This document shows, in pieces, positions 1 to 8,794 of a DNA stretch of 64,000 bases. The DNA comes from Nocardia mikamii NBRC 108933 (GTDB taxonomy: Bacteria > Actinomycetota > Actinomycetes > Mycobacteriales > Mycobacteriaceae). The DNA lies in contig NZ_BDCM01000019.1 of assembly GCF_001613505.1 (NCBI RefSeq), positions 62,001 to 126,000 on the forward strand. The letters are read 5' to 3'. Both the position numbers and the translations under genes were made by a program. The notes beneath the pieces were generated by a model. The model was not told where the DNA came from and searched no databases. It was given only the letters and a program-made list of their open reading frames with translations. Position 1 is the first letter of the stretch, and each line of letters starts with the position of its first letter.

Positions 1-1
1 A

Positions 2-445
2 CAGTCGATGGCGGCGGCCACGCTGGTGAAGAACGTGATCTATCAGGCCTCGGCGGTGTGGACCACCGGCCGCTGCGGGGTGCTGGGCGCGGCGCCCGGT
101 GATTCCGTCGCGAGCGCGGGGCGCGCGGGAGCGGAGCCCGCGCCGGCGGCGACGGGCTGCGGACGGTCCGCGCAGAACCCCGGAACCGCTGTCTCGTCGG
201 TGGTCGTTTTGCCGGATACCATTGCCGCCCAAGGTCTTTGCGGGCAGCGGGTGGAAGCGGACCGGATCTCGGCCGGGGATCTCGTCTTCTGGGAGTATCG
301 GTCGCACGCGCCGACCAGGGTGGGCATCGCGGTCGGTCCGGCCGCGATGGTGACCGCCGACCCGATCACCGGTGGCGTGCTGGAGACCGGCATGCCCAGC
401 GGAGACGGAGTACGAGTGAAACGGGTTTTGGGGAGCGGATCATGA
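2..445 (+). CDS. C-terminal part of a degenerate NlpC/P60-like protein (5' end outside window)
   Basis: The frame is open from the window edge, so the true start is probably upstream; ATG at 8 is only an internal candidate. The last 60 or so residues read like the second half of an NlpC/P60 fold: GDLVFW, then RVGIAVG where active family members have GHVGIYIG, so the position of the catalytic histidine appears to hold arginine. No DCSGL catalytic cysteine motif is visible in the part present. The stop overlaps the start of the next gene (ATGA), so the two are translationally coupled and belong to the same hydrolase-rich T7SS block. It may be a binding or structural paralog rather than an enzyme. 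The family assignment rests on a short motif and is tentative. Confidence 0.5.
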   Translation, partial: QSMAAATLVKNVIYQASAVWTTGRCGVLGAAPGDSVASAGRAGAEPAPAATGCGRSAQNPGTAVSSVVVLPDTIAAQGLCGQRVEADRISAGDLVFWEYRSHAPTRVGIAVGPAAMVTADPITGGVLETGMPSGDGVRVKRVLGSGS

Positions 446-1929
446 CCAGTGCGGAAGTGTGGCATACCGGCCTCGACCCGGTCCCGGAACCGGACCCGAA
501 TGCCGAGCCCGAACAGGATGGTGAGAATCCGCCGAGTCCGGGCACACCGTGGACGAAGCCGGGGCAGCGCAAGCCGGGCGGACCGGGTACGCCGGCACCG
601 GCGGCTCCCGGTTCCGGTGGGGCGCAAGCCGATCCGAGCAAGCAGGCGGCGCCGGGAGAGGGAACGCCCGCCGCTCCACCGGCTGCCGCGCCACCGGCCG
701 CCGCAGCACCTGCCGCCCCGGCCCCGCCTGCCCCGGCCCCGGCGACGTCCGGATCGATCCCCTCGGGCGTGGGGGCCTCGACCGTGGGTACCGGTGGCCC
801 GGTACAAGCGGCCACACCGGGTACCGGTGCGGGTGCCGTTCCACCGCAACCGGCGGCCGGACGGGGCGCGGACGGGCACGACGGCGGCGGACTCGATCCG
901 GACACCATGATGTCGATCCTGCCGGCCGCGATGATGGGCATGAGCATGCTGCCCATGCTCGCCTCGGCGCTGTCCGGCCTCGGTAAGGGCGGCGGCGGAA
1001 ACGGTTCCGGTACACAGCAATCCGGCTCGGGCGGCACGCTGACGCCCGAGGCGCAGCAGGCCCTCGACGCACTGCAGAAACTCAAGAAGACCTACGGCGA
1101 CGAAGGTAAGGACCCCACCGGTCCCAACTCCGGCGGCAGCGGAAAACAGCTCGACACCGGTACCGGGTCGGGCAGCAGCGCCGGCAGCGGGAAGACCGCC
1201 GCGCAGATCAAGGCACACCAGCTGTTCCAGCGCAATGCGGCCACGGCCTTCAACACCCTCGACAACGACCTGGTCAACTACATGCGCCGCCTGGCCGGCA
1301 AGCACAAGCTCGACAAGAAGGCCGTCACTCAGCTGCTGCGCGATGTCGACACCGAACTCGCCGAACTGGGCTCGGCGGCCTACACCAAGGCCGGGCAGCT
1401 GAAGGTGCACGACATCCTCACCAAGGCCCTCGAGAAGGCTACCCGCATCGTCAGCGGCGGCAGCGCGAACTCGAAGGAGGCCGCGGCCGAAATCAACCGT
1501 CTCACCAAGCAGTACATGTACAACCTGGCGGGCCGGAAATACACCCAGCCGGCCGGTACGACCGCGTCGTCGGCCGCGCAGAAGGCCGTCCAGGTGGCGC
1601 TGCAGCAGCAGGGCGATCCCTACGTCTGGGGCGCGGAAGGGCCCAATTCGTTCGACTGTTCCGGGTTGACCCAATACGCGGCCCGGGCCGCGGGTGTGCA
1701 GATTCCGCGGGTCGCCTCGGCGCAGTACCGCCAGCTGCCGGAGGTCGCCCCGAACGCCATCCAGCCCGGCGACCTGATCTTCCCGCAGTCGGAGTTCAAC
1801 AACGGCAATCCCGGTCACGTCATGATGTACATCGGCAACGGTAAGTGCGTCGAGGCCCCGCACACCGGAGCCGTGGTGCGCGTGGTCAATCTGCCCAGCA
1901 GTTATCACGCCACTCGCTGGGCGAAGTGA
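442..1929 (+). CDS. modular NlpC/P60 peptidoglycan endopeptidase, T7SS-associated
   Basis: 495 residues. Residues 1-170 are a Pro/Ala/Gly-rich disordered region starting MTSAEVW. A Met-rich hydrophobic stretch follows at about 155-180, then a helical domain at about 250-365. Residues 370-495 form an NlpC/P60 domain with DCSGL (Cys near 406), GHVMMYIG (His near 458) and a further His in EAPHTG, so the catalytic set looks complete. The family cleaves peptide stems of peptidoglycan. The N-terminal region and helical domain are nearly the same as in the protein encoded on the opposite strand at 3132-4655, which carries a transglycosylase domain instead. The start at 442 is chosen because it overlaps the preceding stop and gives the same N-terminus as that paralog. 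No Sec signal peptide is visible; export by the neighbouring ESX system is an inference. Confidence 0.88.
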   Translation: MTSAEVWHTGLDPVPEPDPNAEPEQDGENPPSPGTPWTKPGQRKPGGPGTPAPAAPGSGGAQADPSKQAAPGEGTPAAPPAAAPPAAAAPAAPAPPAPAPATSGSIPSGVGASTVGTGGPVQAATPGTGAGAVPPQPAAGRGADGHDGGGLDPDTMMSILPAAMMGMSMLPMLASALSGLGKGGGGNGSGTQQSGSGGTLTPEAQQALDALQKLKKTYGDEGKDPTGPNSGGSGKQLDTGTGSGSSAGSGKTAAQIKAHQLFQRNAATAFNTLDNDLVNYMRRLAGKHKLDKKAVTQLLRDVDTELAELGSAAYTKAGQLKVHDILTKALEKATRIVSGGSANSKEAAAEINRLTKQYMYNLAGRKYTQPAGTTASSAAQKAVQVALQQQGDPYVWGAEGPNSFDCSGLTQYAARAAGVQIPRVASAQYRQLPEVAPNAIQPGDLIFPQSEFNNGNPGHVMMYIGNGKCVEAPHTGAVVRVVNLPSSYHATRWAK

Positions 1930-1941
1930 ACGGCCCGGCAT

Positions 1942-3132
1942 TCAGTAGCCGACGTAGCCGGTCCCTCGGTGCATGCCCACGATGCCCGGCACTCGATCGA
2001 CCGATCCGTAGCGATGGATCGCGTACCGGACACCGGCGATGATGTTGTCGACCGGATTCCAGATATCCCGGTGCCCCGGAAGGGCATACGCGTCGAAGGT
2101 CGGGTCGATGGTCTGCATCAGGCCCTTCGACGGTGTTCCGGCCGCCGCGTTGCTGTCCCAGTTGTTGATCGCGTGCGGATTTCCCGCGGATTCGTGCTGA
2201 ATGATGGTGGCGATATCGGCCGGATCGATCCGGCTGGTGTCGTAACCGTTCTGACGCAGAATCTGCATCGCCTGGTCGATCCATTGACCGACCGCCCCTG
2301 CCGGACGCGTCCCCGGAGGCCCTCCGCTCGCGCCGGCCGCTCGATACACCCGGGCCGGGCGCCCGCCGCCGGAGTCCCGGATATAGCGCGCGGCCAGCGC
2401 GTTGATCTGCTCCGCGCTGACCGCCGACTGCGCCTGCCCGCCGCGCAGGACCGAACCGGCGCGCTGCAGGGCGGCATCCAGCGCGGCGACCACCTGGCTC
2501 TGCGCGGCGGCGCCGGTGCCGACCTTGCCGAGCGCGGTCAGCGCGGCATCGGTCTCGGCGATGATCGCGGCCATCGCCGCCCGCCCCGCCATGGTGTCCT
2601 CGACCGTGCCTCCGAGAATGCGGCGCAGTTCGGTATTCACCTCGCCCAGCGCACCGGACTCGGCGAAATTCGACTGGCGCACAGCAGAATACTGCGCTCC
2701 GGCGCCGCTGTCCCAGGCGATCGGACCGGTCGGCGCGCCCGTGTCGGCGAGGGTCGGCGGCGCGGCGGATCGGCCCGTCTCCGCGGTCGGGACGCCCTCA
2801 CCGAAATGGCCGGCGATCGAATTCAACGTGCTCATCGCGGCCATCGCCAGTGGGCCGGCCGCCCCGGCCAGCATCGCGATATCCGAACCGCCGGCCAGTG
2901 ACGCGGCCGCCGCGGTGCCCGCGGACGGAACGGCGGCGGGCAGCGCCGGTGCGCTCGGTGGGGCCGCGGTGGCGGCTCCGATGCCCGGAAGTGTCGAGGG
3001 CAGACCGCCGCGGGGCCTCGCGGGTGCCGGTGCCGGAGATCGGCTCGCGCGCGAACGGGGTTCGGATGTGGCGATTCCGGTCTGAGTTCCGCCGCCCTCC
3101 GGCGGTTCGGCCGTATCTCGGGTCCCGGCCAT
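1942..3132 (-). CDS. lytic transglycosylase (SLT domain), T7SS-associated
   Basis: 396 residues. It has a Pro/Ala-rich N-terminal third, a helical middle domain (about 170-270) of the type shared with the other hydrolases here, and a C-terminal SLT-type goose-lysozyme domain. Visible motifs are IIQHESAGNP, with the expected catalytic Glu in HES, then NNWDSNA, GLMQT and NPVDNIIAGVRYA. SLT enzymes cleave the glycan strand of peptidoglycan. The ATG shares one base with the stop of the upstream gene on the same strand (TGATG), so the two transglycosylases are coupled. It converges with the NlpC/P60 gene, whose stop lies only 12 bases away. A cell-wall opening role for the secretion system is an inference from context. 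Confidence 0.85.
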   Translation of the reverse strand: MAGTRDTAEPPEGGGTQTGIATSEPRSRASRSPAPAPARPRGGLPSTLPGIGAATAAPPSAPALPAAVPSAGTAAAASLAGGSDIAMLAGAAGPLAMAAMSTLNSIAGHFGEGVPTAETGRSAAPPTLADTGAPTGPIAWDSGAGAQYSAVRQSNFAESGALGEVNTELRRILGGTVEDTMAGRAAMAAIIAETDAALTALGKVGTGAAAQSQVVAALDAALQRAGSVLRGGQAQSAVSAEQINALAARYIRDSGGGRPARVYRAAGASGGPPGTRPAGAVGQWIDQAMQILRQNGYDTSRIDPADIATIIQHESAGNPHAINNWDSNAAAGTPSKGLMQTIDPTFDAYALPGHRDIWNPVDNIIAGVRYAIHRYGSVDRVPGIVGMHRGTGYVGY

Positions 3133-4655
3133 CAGTAGCCCCGATAGGCTTGCCCGTTGCGAACGGCCACCACACCCGGCACATTGCTGACCGAGCCGTA
3201 CCGAGAGATCGCGTACCGGACTCCCGCGACGATATTGTCGACCGGATTGTAGATGTTGCGATGGCCGGGCAGCGCATACGAATTGAACGTCGGTCCGATG
3301 GTCTGCATCAAGCCGATCGACGGAGTTCCGTTGGCGGCGTTGCTGTCCCAGTTGTTGGTGGCCGACGGATTACCACCCGATTCGTGCTGGATGATGATCG
3401 CGATCGCCTGCGGATCTATGCGGCTCGTATCGACCCCGGCGGCGGCCAGGACGCCCAGCGCCTGCTGGATCCACTGCCCGACGGTGCCGCCGACCTTGGT
3501 CCCCGATCCGCCCGAACGTGAAAGCTGTTGTCCGGCCAAGTTGTACATGTACTGCTTGGTGAGGCGATTGATTTCGGATGCCGCCTCCTTCGAGTTCGCG
3601 CTGCCACCGCCGACGATGCGAGTGGCCTGCTCGAGCGCCTTCGTGAGAATCCGGTGGACCTGAAGTTGTCCGGTCTTGGTGTAGGCCGCCGATCCGAGCT
3701 GGGCGAGCGCGGTATCCACATCGCGCAGCAGCTGGGCGACGGCCTTCTTGTCGATGGTGTGCTTTCCCGCATGGCGGCGCATGTAGTCGACGAGATCGTT
3801 GTCGAGGGTGTTGAAAGCCGTGGCCGCATTGCGCTGGAACAGCTGGTGCGCCTTGATCTGCGCGGCCGTTTTCCCGGTGCCGGCGCTGCTGCCCGACCCG
3901 GTCCGGGTGTCGAGCTGTCTTCCGCTGCCGGCGGCATCGGGACTCGTCGGTGCCTTGCCCTCCTCACCGTAGGTGTCCTTGAGTTTCCGCAGCGCGTCGA
4001 GGGCCTGCTGGGCCTCGGGTGTCAGCCCGCCGCTTCCGTTGCTGCCGGTTCCACCGCCGTTGGCGGAGCCGGATTGCTGTGTGCCCGAACCGTTCTTACC
4101 GAGGCCGGCGAGGGCGGAGGCGAGCATGGGCAGCATGGTCATGGCGGGCAGCATCGCCGAGGTGAGGGCACTGGGATCGGACATCCCGCCGTCGTCGGCG
4201 TCGCCGTCCTCGGCCGCCGGCGCCGTGGAGCGCGGGGTCACCAGGGCCGAACCGGCAGCGCGCGCGGGCGCCGGAGCCGCGGAGTCCGTCGCCGTCGCCG
4301 TCGCCGTCGCCGGGGTCGGGGTCGGGGTGGTCGCCGATTCCGCCGATGCGGTCCGGCCCGCCGCCCAGGGGGACGTCGATGCGGGGGACGCCGAAACGGA
4401 CGATGCGGTCGGTGCCGTGCGCGGGCCGGAAGTCGCCTCGGGCCGAATCGAATCCGGGACAGGCGTTGCGGCCGCGGTGTCGGATGCCGCCGGGCTGCCG
4501 GATATCGGTAGACCGGAACGTCCCGGGCTCTGCCGCGCCGGCTTGGACCACGGCGTCGGTCTGGCGGACTGCCCCTCGCCGGTCTCCGAGCCGGATTCGA
4601 CCGGCTCCGGGTTGTCCTCCGGTACGGTGGCCTGCCATATCTCCGCGCTCGTCAT
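3132..4655 (-). CDS. modular lytic transglycosylase (SLT domain), paralog of the NlpC/P60 protein at 442-1929
   Basis: 507 residues. The N-terminus MTSAEIW and the whole helical domain (about 240-370, including HQLFQRNAATAFNTLDNDLV) match the protein encoded at 442-1929 almost residue for residue. The C-terminal 110 residues are instead an SLT transglycosylase domain: IIIQHESGGNP with the catalytic Glu, NNWDSNAANG, GLMQT, NPVDNIVAGVRYA. This is a clear catalytic-domain swap on a shared scaffold. The start is preceded by a strong GAGGTGAG ribosome-binding site (in minus-strand sense). It is divergent from the gene at 4917, across a 260-base intergenic region. Confidence 0.87.
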   Translation of the reverse strand: MTSAEIWQATVPEDNPEPVESGSETGEGQSARPTPWSKPARQSPGRSGLPISGSPAASDTAAATPVPDSIRPEATSGPRTAPTASSVSASPASTSPWAAGRTASAESATTPTPTPATATATATDSAAPAPARAAGSALVTPRSTAPAAEDGDADDGGMSDPSALTSAMLPAMTMLPMLASALAGLGKNGSGTQQSGSANGGGTGSNGSGGLTPEAQQALDALRKLKDTYGEEGKAPTSPDAAGSGRQLDTRTGSGSSAGTGKTAAQIKAHQLFQRNAATAFNTLDNDLVDYMRRHAGKHTIDKKAVAQLLRDVDTALAQLGSAAYTKTGQLQVHRILTKALEQATRIVGGGSANSKEAASEINRLTKQYMYNLAGQQLSRSGGSGTKVGGTVGQWIQQALGVLAAAGVDTSRIDPQAIAIIIQHESGGNPSATNNWDSNAANGTPSIGLMQTIGPTFNSYALPGHRNIYNPVDNIVAGVRYAISRYGSVSNVPGVVAVRNGQAYRGY

Positions 4656-4807
4656 CGCGGCTCACCTCGACGCACGTGGCATCGGAAACCGGTGCGCAAC
4701 AGCGGCTGTCGTCGGCAGGTCACTACGGAGAGTCGTCACAACGCGCACTCCTCCCGAACGCCCGGATCGTCCTGAATCATCCTGACTGGTGCGGCCGCGA
4801 TGGTCAC

Positions 4808-4834
4808 TTCCCAGCCCTGGGAATCATCGACAAT
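4808..4834 (+). promoter_or_regulatory. palindromic promoter element (TTCCC-N6-GGGAA, then GACAAT)
   Basis: TTCCC at 4808-4812 and GGGAA at 4819-4823 form a perfect 5-bp inverted repeat around AGCCCT. GACAAT follows after 5 bases (4829-4834), in the position of a -10 hexamer. The same layout recurs before several other T7SS genes in the window. It would drive the gene at 4917 with a leader of about 75 bases. Confidence 0.6.
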
Positions 4835-4916
4835 GAACTCGTCGTGAGTGTCGCAACAACCCAACGTCGCGGCTGTTCGGTTCGAGTCCGGGTGCTCGTC
4901 GCAGATAGGTGATCTC

Positions 4917-5498
4917 ATGAGTTTTCTGGGGCTCAGCTTGAAGGACGTGGTCGTCGGCGCGGTCTCCGCGATACCCGTGGTCGGTGCGGTCGCCGGCGCC
5001 GCGACGGATGGGATCTGGACGGGCATCGAAACCGGCAGTGTGACCGACGGACTCAAGGCTGCGGCGATCACCGGTGCGCTCGCCGCGGTTCCCGGGGGCA
5101 AGATCGGCAGTATGTTCGGCGAGAAGTTGCTCGCCAAGGGTCTGCTGGGCAAAGGTGTCGGGCTGATCGGCAAGATCCCGTTGCAAACCGTCAAGAATGT
5201 GGCCGCCCGCGGTGGTGGTAAGGGTCTGCAGAGATCGCTGGGCCGCGCGTTGCTGCGTGGCGCCGGTGGAACTCTCGGCAGTGCGATCTACAACCCGGAA
5301 GCCGATGCTGGGGCGCCGAAGATCAAGGCTATCCCGGTCCGCCCGGCGGGTGCGGATCTGGCCGGAAACAGTTTCCGCGACAGCTCGGTCGCCACACTGA
5401 ACTACCAGGGCGGCACCGTCGCGCAACAGCCGGCGACCACAACAGGTGTGACGCAGCAACCGGCCCCGGACGCTACGCCGCGCGCGGTCCCGGTGTAG
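4917..5498 (+). CDS. glycine-rich hydrophobic protein resembling polymorphic-toxin hydrophobic segments; function unknown
   Basis: 193 residues from ATG 4917; a GTG at 4848 in the same frame would add 23 residues. I do not recognise a named family. The protein starts with a hydrophobic hairpin (VVVGAVSAIPVVGAVAGAATDG), then a second one (ALKAAAITGALAAVPGGKIG), then Gly/Lys-rich repeats (LLAKGLLGKGVGLIGK) and a polar tail. The IPVVGxxxGA ... AAxxxIPGGK pattern resembles the hydrophobic pre-toxin segments of secreted polymorphic toxins, which may help membrane passage; this is only a resemblance. It is followed after 12 bases by the large coiled-coil gene, probably as one operon, and is preceded by the shared palindromic promoter. 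Confidence 0.7.
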   Translation: MSFLGLSLKDVVVGAVSAIPVVGAVAGAATDGIWTGIETGSVTDGLKAAAITGALAAVPGGKIGSMFGEKLLAKGLLGKGVGLIGKIPLQTVKNVAARGGGKGLQRSLGRALLRGAGGTLGSAIYNPEADAGAPKIKAIPVRPAGADLAGNSFRDSSVATLNYQGGTVAQQPATTTGVTQQPAPDATPRAVPV

Positions 5499-5510
5499 GT
5501 GTGACATCAG

Positions 5511-7241
5511 ATGGCAGAATCCTCCACGAAACAGATGCCGCCGCTGCTGGTGCCGGACGACTTGGGCGTCAGCCCGCAACCGTATCCGCAGGACGACCGG
5601 TTCAAACTCCAGCCGGCGACGATCAACCTCATGGACGTCCAGCTCGTGATCGTCGTGGTCGGGTTCTGGAAGGCGTACGGCTCGGGCGATATCAAGCAGC
5701 TTCCGAAGGCCGAAGATATCCCGCAGGTCAACTTGAATATGGGGGATCTCAGATCCGACGCGATGAGTAGCTACCAACTTCTCGCGTTCAAACTGCAGTC
5801 GGCGTTCGAAACCATGCTGGACGCGCACAACAAGGTCTTCGACAAGGTCACCAAGACCATCGCGGATCGTGAAGCCAGTCAGAACAAGGTCGCGGACTGG
5901 ATCGAGACGAAGTTCAATACCAAGGCAGCCGAGCCGCCCGATGACGGTCAGAACGAAAACGAATACATCATGACCTACGTCTCCGAGGGCCTGAAATCGG
6001 GCGAGACGATCATGAACGACGCGAAGGAGAAGCAAAAGGAAAATGGCGACGGAGTCGATGCCGAAGCGGAGAAGCTGAAGAAGCTCACCGAAGAGGTCAA
6101 GACGTTGAAGGAGCAGAACAAGTCTCTGCAGCAGCAGCTCGCGGCGGCCACGGGCAGCGGCGGTGGTGGCGGCGGTGGTGGTACCACCTACGATCCCGAC
6201 CTGCTCGGCCAGCAGGGCAGCAGCGGTGGGGACGACTCCTACACCCCCATGGATTTCGGCCTCGACGGCACCGGCACCGATCAAACCGGCACCGGCACCG
6301 GTGGTTCGCTCACCGACGGATTGTCCACCGGATCGAATTCGGCGTCGGATCCCAGTGGACTCGGCACCGGTTCGACGAGTGGCACGAGCCCGATCTCGGC
6401 CACTCCGGCCAGTATGACTTCACCGGATTCCGGAATGAGCTCTCTCGGTTCGGGAATGGGCTCGGGCATGGGCGGCATGGGCGACATGATGAGCCAGATG
6501 CTGCCGATGCTCGCTCAGATGCAGATGATGCGCCAGATGCAGGATCCGGGCCTCAACGGTCGCAACGGCGGATTGCAGTCGACGTATCCGCAGCAGCCGC
6601 TGGTCTCGGCGCAACCGGTCTCCGCCACTCCGCAGCCGACCCAGCCGGCCGCCTCGCCCGCAGCGGCGCCCGCCGAGTCCGATGCGGCGCCGAAGGGAGC
6701 TACGTCCTCGCAGGCCCAGCAGGCCGGTGCGGTGCCACCGGGACGGACCCCCGGTGCCGACGGCACCGTCGAATACCCGTTCCCCGACGGGCGCACGCAG
6801 AAGGTGTCGCTCATCGTGGCACAGGCGCTCGACGCGGCGTTCGGCAATCACGGCGGTACCGACGCGCAGAAGGCGTACGAGAAGACGACCGCGAAGTGGA
6901 CCGACAACAAGCAGATCGGCGATCACGTCGATCCGAACCAGCTGATGACCGGCGACGTGGGCGTCTGGGAGAAGGCCACCGCCCTGCTCGTGGTGTTCGG
7001 ATCCGGCGCCGACGGCAGTATCGAAGTGATCATCGACGGCGAATTGCAGAAGCTGGACTCCGACAAGATGGACACGATGTCCGGAAAGGCCGGGGAATTC
7101 GGCACATTCACCGAATTTCAGCATCCGCGCGGTATCGAGGCCACGGCTCCCGAACACCAGGCGGACGCGGCGCCGGGGATGCCGATGCCCGGAGATCAGC
7201 AGGGCGGGGTGTTGTCGGCCGCGGTCGGGACGCCGACCTGA
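5511..7241 (+). CDS. large coiled-coil T7SS-locus protein with conserved C-terminal domain; function unknown
   Basis: 576 residues. Residues 1-200 are mainly helical and end in a clear heptad coiled coil (about 180-210: EAEKLKKLTEEVKTLKEQNK). A Gly/Ser/Thr-rich linker follows, with a Met-rich patch near 310-345, then Pro/Ala-rich sequence. A folded C-terminal domain (about 415-545) begins VEYPFPDGRTQ, followed by GDVGVWEKATALLVVFG. The layout (folded helical N-terminus, flexible Gly/Pro middle, Met-rich segment) is like other Esp-type proteins in this block. The C-terminal domain may be related to hypothetical proteins next to mycobacterial ESX-2, but I cannot verify this. No enzyme motif is seen. 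Confidence 0.8.
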   Translation: MAESSTKQMPPLLVPDDLGVSPQPYPQDDRFKLQPATINLMDVQLVIVVVGFWKAYGSGDIKQLPKAEDIPQVNLNMGDLRSDAMSSYQLLAFKLQSAFETMLDAHNKVFDKVTKTIADREASQNKVADWIETKFNTKAAEPPDDGQNENEYIMTYVSEGLKSGETIMNDAKEKQKENGDGVDAEAEKLKKLTEEVKTLKEQNKSLQQQLAAATGSGGGGGGGGTTYDPDLLGQQGSSGGDDSYTPMDFGLDGTGTDQTGTGTGGSLTDGLSTGSNSASDPSGLGTGSTSGTSPISATPASMTSPDSGMSSLGSGMGSGMGGMGDMMSQMLPMLAQMQMMRQMQDPGLNGRNGGLQSTYPQQPLVSAQPVSATPQPTQPAASPAAAPAESDAAPKGATSSQAQQAGAVPPGRTPGADGTVEYPFPDGRTQKVSLIVAQALDAAFGNHGGTDAQKAYEKTTAKWTDNKQIGDHVDPNQLMTGDVGVWEKATALLVVFGSGADGSIEVIIDGELQKLDSDKMDTMSGKAGEFGTFTEFQHPRGIEATAPEHQADAAPGMPMPGDQQGGVLSAAVGTPT

Positions 7242-7264
7242 GGCTGTGGTGAGAGGAGGCAGGT

Positions 7265-8794
7265 GTGGCGTTACAGGTCGATCCGACCGAGCTCGCCGCC
7301 GCGGCGGCGGCACTGGCCGAGCTGGCGCGCGGCACCGGTGCGTCGATGCCCACGGGCTGGGTGCTGCCCGCGGGTAGCGATCCCATTTCTGCGCAGGCGG
7401 TTCCGCAGCTCAACACCCATGCCGCCAACCTGATGAACGGGATGGCGGGCATTCTGCACGAGGTGCACCGGACGGCACACAAGATCGGCGAGGCCGCGCA
7501 GCGCTACACCGATGCCGACGACGAAGGCGCACGCGTCATCGGCGGGCCGGGTGGGGAAGTGCTGGCGAATCCGGTGTCCGACATCGATCCGCCGGCGCTG
7601 CGGCGCCCGCCGAGTTTCGGTCTGCCCACCTCGGGTGGTGCGGTGGATCCGCTGACCTTCGCCCAGCAGCTCCGGGCGGGACCCGGCACCGGACCGGCCA
7701 CCCGATTCGTCTCCGACCTCCGGAACTATCTGGGCACAACGCATGCGGCGGCGCTGACCGGCGTCGACGGCGCCGCTTCCGTCATGCAGCACTGGACGCC
7801 GGTCGGCTCCGACGCCGCCGCGCGGCTGGGCCGCCATCGCACATGGCTGGATACGCTCGGCTCCACGCTCGGCAAACTCGCCGACGGAATCGACACCTAC
7901 ACGAAGGCCTTCGACACGGCCAAAGCCAAACACCCCACCCCGGAGGAGATCATCGCCGCGCGTAAGGAACTGGTGCGGTCCATGCGGTCGAAGAATCAAC
8001 TCGGAATTCAGGCCGCGCTGGCGAAATTCCAGGAGCAGAACGCCCGGTCGGCGGAGACGATCGGCTCCTACTACTCGACGGTGGGTGTCGAGCAGGCCCA
8101 GAATGCCGGAGATTCCGAAACCGGAACGGCGGCATCGACATCCGGGCAGTCGAACGGTTCGGGCGACAGCAGTCAGATGATGAGCACGCTCGCCTCGATG
8201 CTGCCGACGGTGATGAGTGGCATGATGGCCGCCGGCATGCCCATGATGGGCATGAACCAATCGAACGATCTCGGTACGGGATCCCTCGACGACTACGGCT
8301 ACGGCGATTACGGATACGACACCGGCGGCGGCGATTACGGATACTCCGGCGGTGGCGGCGGCGCCGGCGCGGATGCGACCCCGATCGGCGATCTCACCAG
8401 CGCGATCGGTTCGGCGACGTCCTCGCCCGTCGCGGTCGGGCCGATGCCCACGGTGGGATCGGCCACGGGTGCCGTGAGCAGTGTGTCGTCGAATCTGCCG
8501 CGCACGCCGGTCATCGAGTCGCTGCAGAATTCGGCCGGGACGGCGGCGCGCGCGGCCGGTGCCGGTTCGCCGATGATGCCGTACATGCCGATGTCTCCCG
8601 GCATGGGCGGCGGCGGTGCCAACAACGAGCGCAATCGGGTGGTGGCCTGGCATCCCGATCGCCTGATGTACGTCGACGACACGCCGCATACCGACGCCGT
8701 GATCGGTGAGAAGCCCACCATCGCGCCGACCGTGACACCGGCGACACCAGGACCGGCCAACCAGGCTCCGACGCAAACCGGAGGTTCCGCATGA
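7265..8794 (+). CDS. EspB-like secreted ESX protein (PE-PPE fold)
   Basis: 509 residues. The N-terminal helical pair ends in RYTDADDEGA, which fits the T7SS export motif YxxxD/E and aligns with the AYGEVDEEA segment of mycobacterial EspB. The second helical region carries QHWTPVG (WxxxG rather than WxG) and KHPTPEEI, matching the HPTYEDI stretch of EspB. The last 40 residues (RLMYVDDTPHTDAVIGEKP) match the conserved EspB tail (LYTEDRAWTEAVIG). Between them lies a Gly/Met-rich low-complexity region. EspB is a secreted ESX-1 substrate that forms ring oligomers and is processed by the mycosin protease. The stop overlaps the next start (ATGA). The family call is strong; equivalence of function is an inference. 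Confidence 0.87.
   Translation: MALQVDPTELAAAAAALAELARGTGASMPTGWVLPAGSDPISAQAVPQLNTHAANLMNGMAGILHEVHRTAHKIGEAAQRYTDADDEGARVIGGPGGEVLANPVSDIDPPALRRPPSFGLPTSGGAVDPLTFAQQLRAGPGTGPATRFVSDLRNYLGTTHAAALTGVDGAASVMQHWTPVGSDAAARLGRHRTWLDTLGSTLGKLADGIDTYTKAFDTAKAKHPTPEEIIAARKELVRSMRSKNQLGIQAALAKFQEQNARSAETIGSYYSTVGVEQAQNAGDSETGTAASTSGQSNGSGDSSQMMSTLASMLPTVMSGMMAAGMPMMGMNQSNDLGTGSLDDYGYGDYGYDTGGGDYGYSGGGGGAGADATPIGDLTSAIGSATSSPVAVGPMPTVGSATGAVSSVSSNLPRTPVIESLQNSAGTAARAAGAGSPMMPYMPMSPGMGGGGANNERNRVVAWHPDRLMYVDDTPHTDAVIGEKPTIAPTVTPATPGPANQAPTQTGGSA

Noticed and set aside
43..1941. 632-residue open frame on the minus strand
   Set aside because: It lies opposite the NlpC/P60 gene, has Arg/Gly/Leu-biased composition and no recognisable domain; long antisense frames are expected at this GC content.
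4824..6284. 486-residue minus-strand open frame over two T7SS genes
   Set aside because: Composition is Arg/Leu/Asp-biased and no ribosome-binding site or family motif is seen; the plus-strand genes have clear starts and coupling.
7271..8776. 501-residue minus-strand open frame
   Set aside because: It is a frame shadow of the EspB-like gene, whose plus-strand protein has recognisable EspB motifs at both ends.
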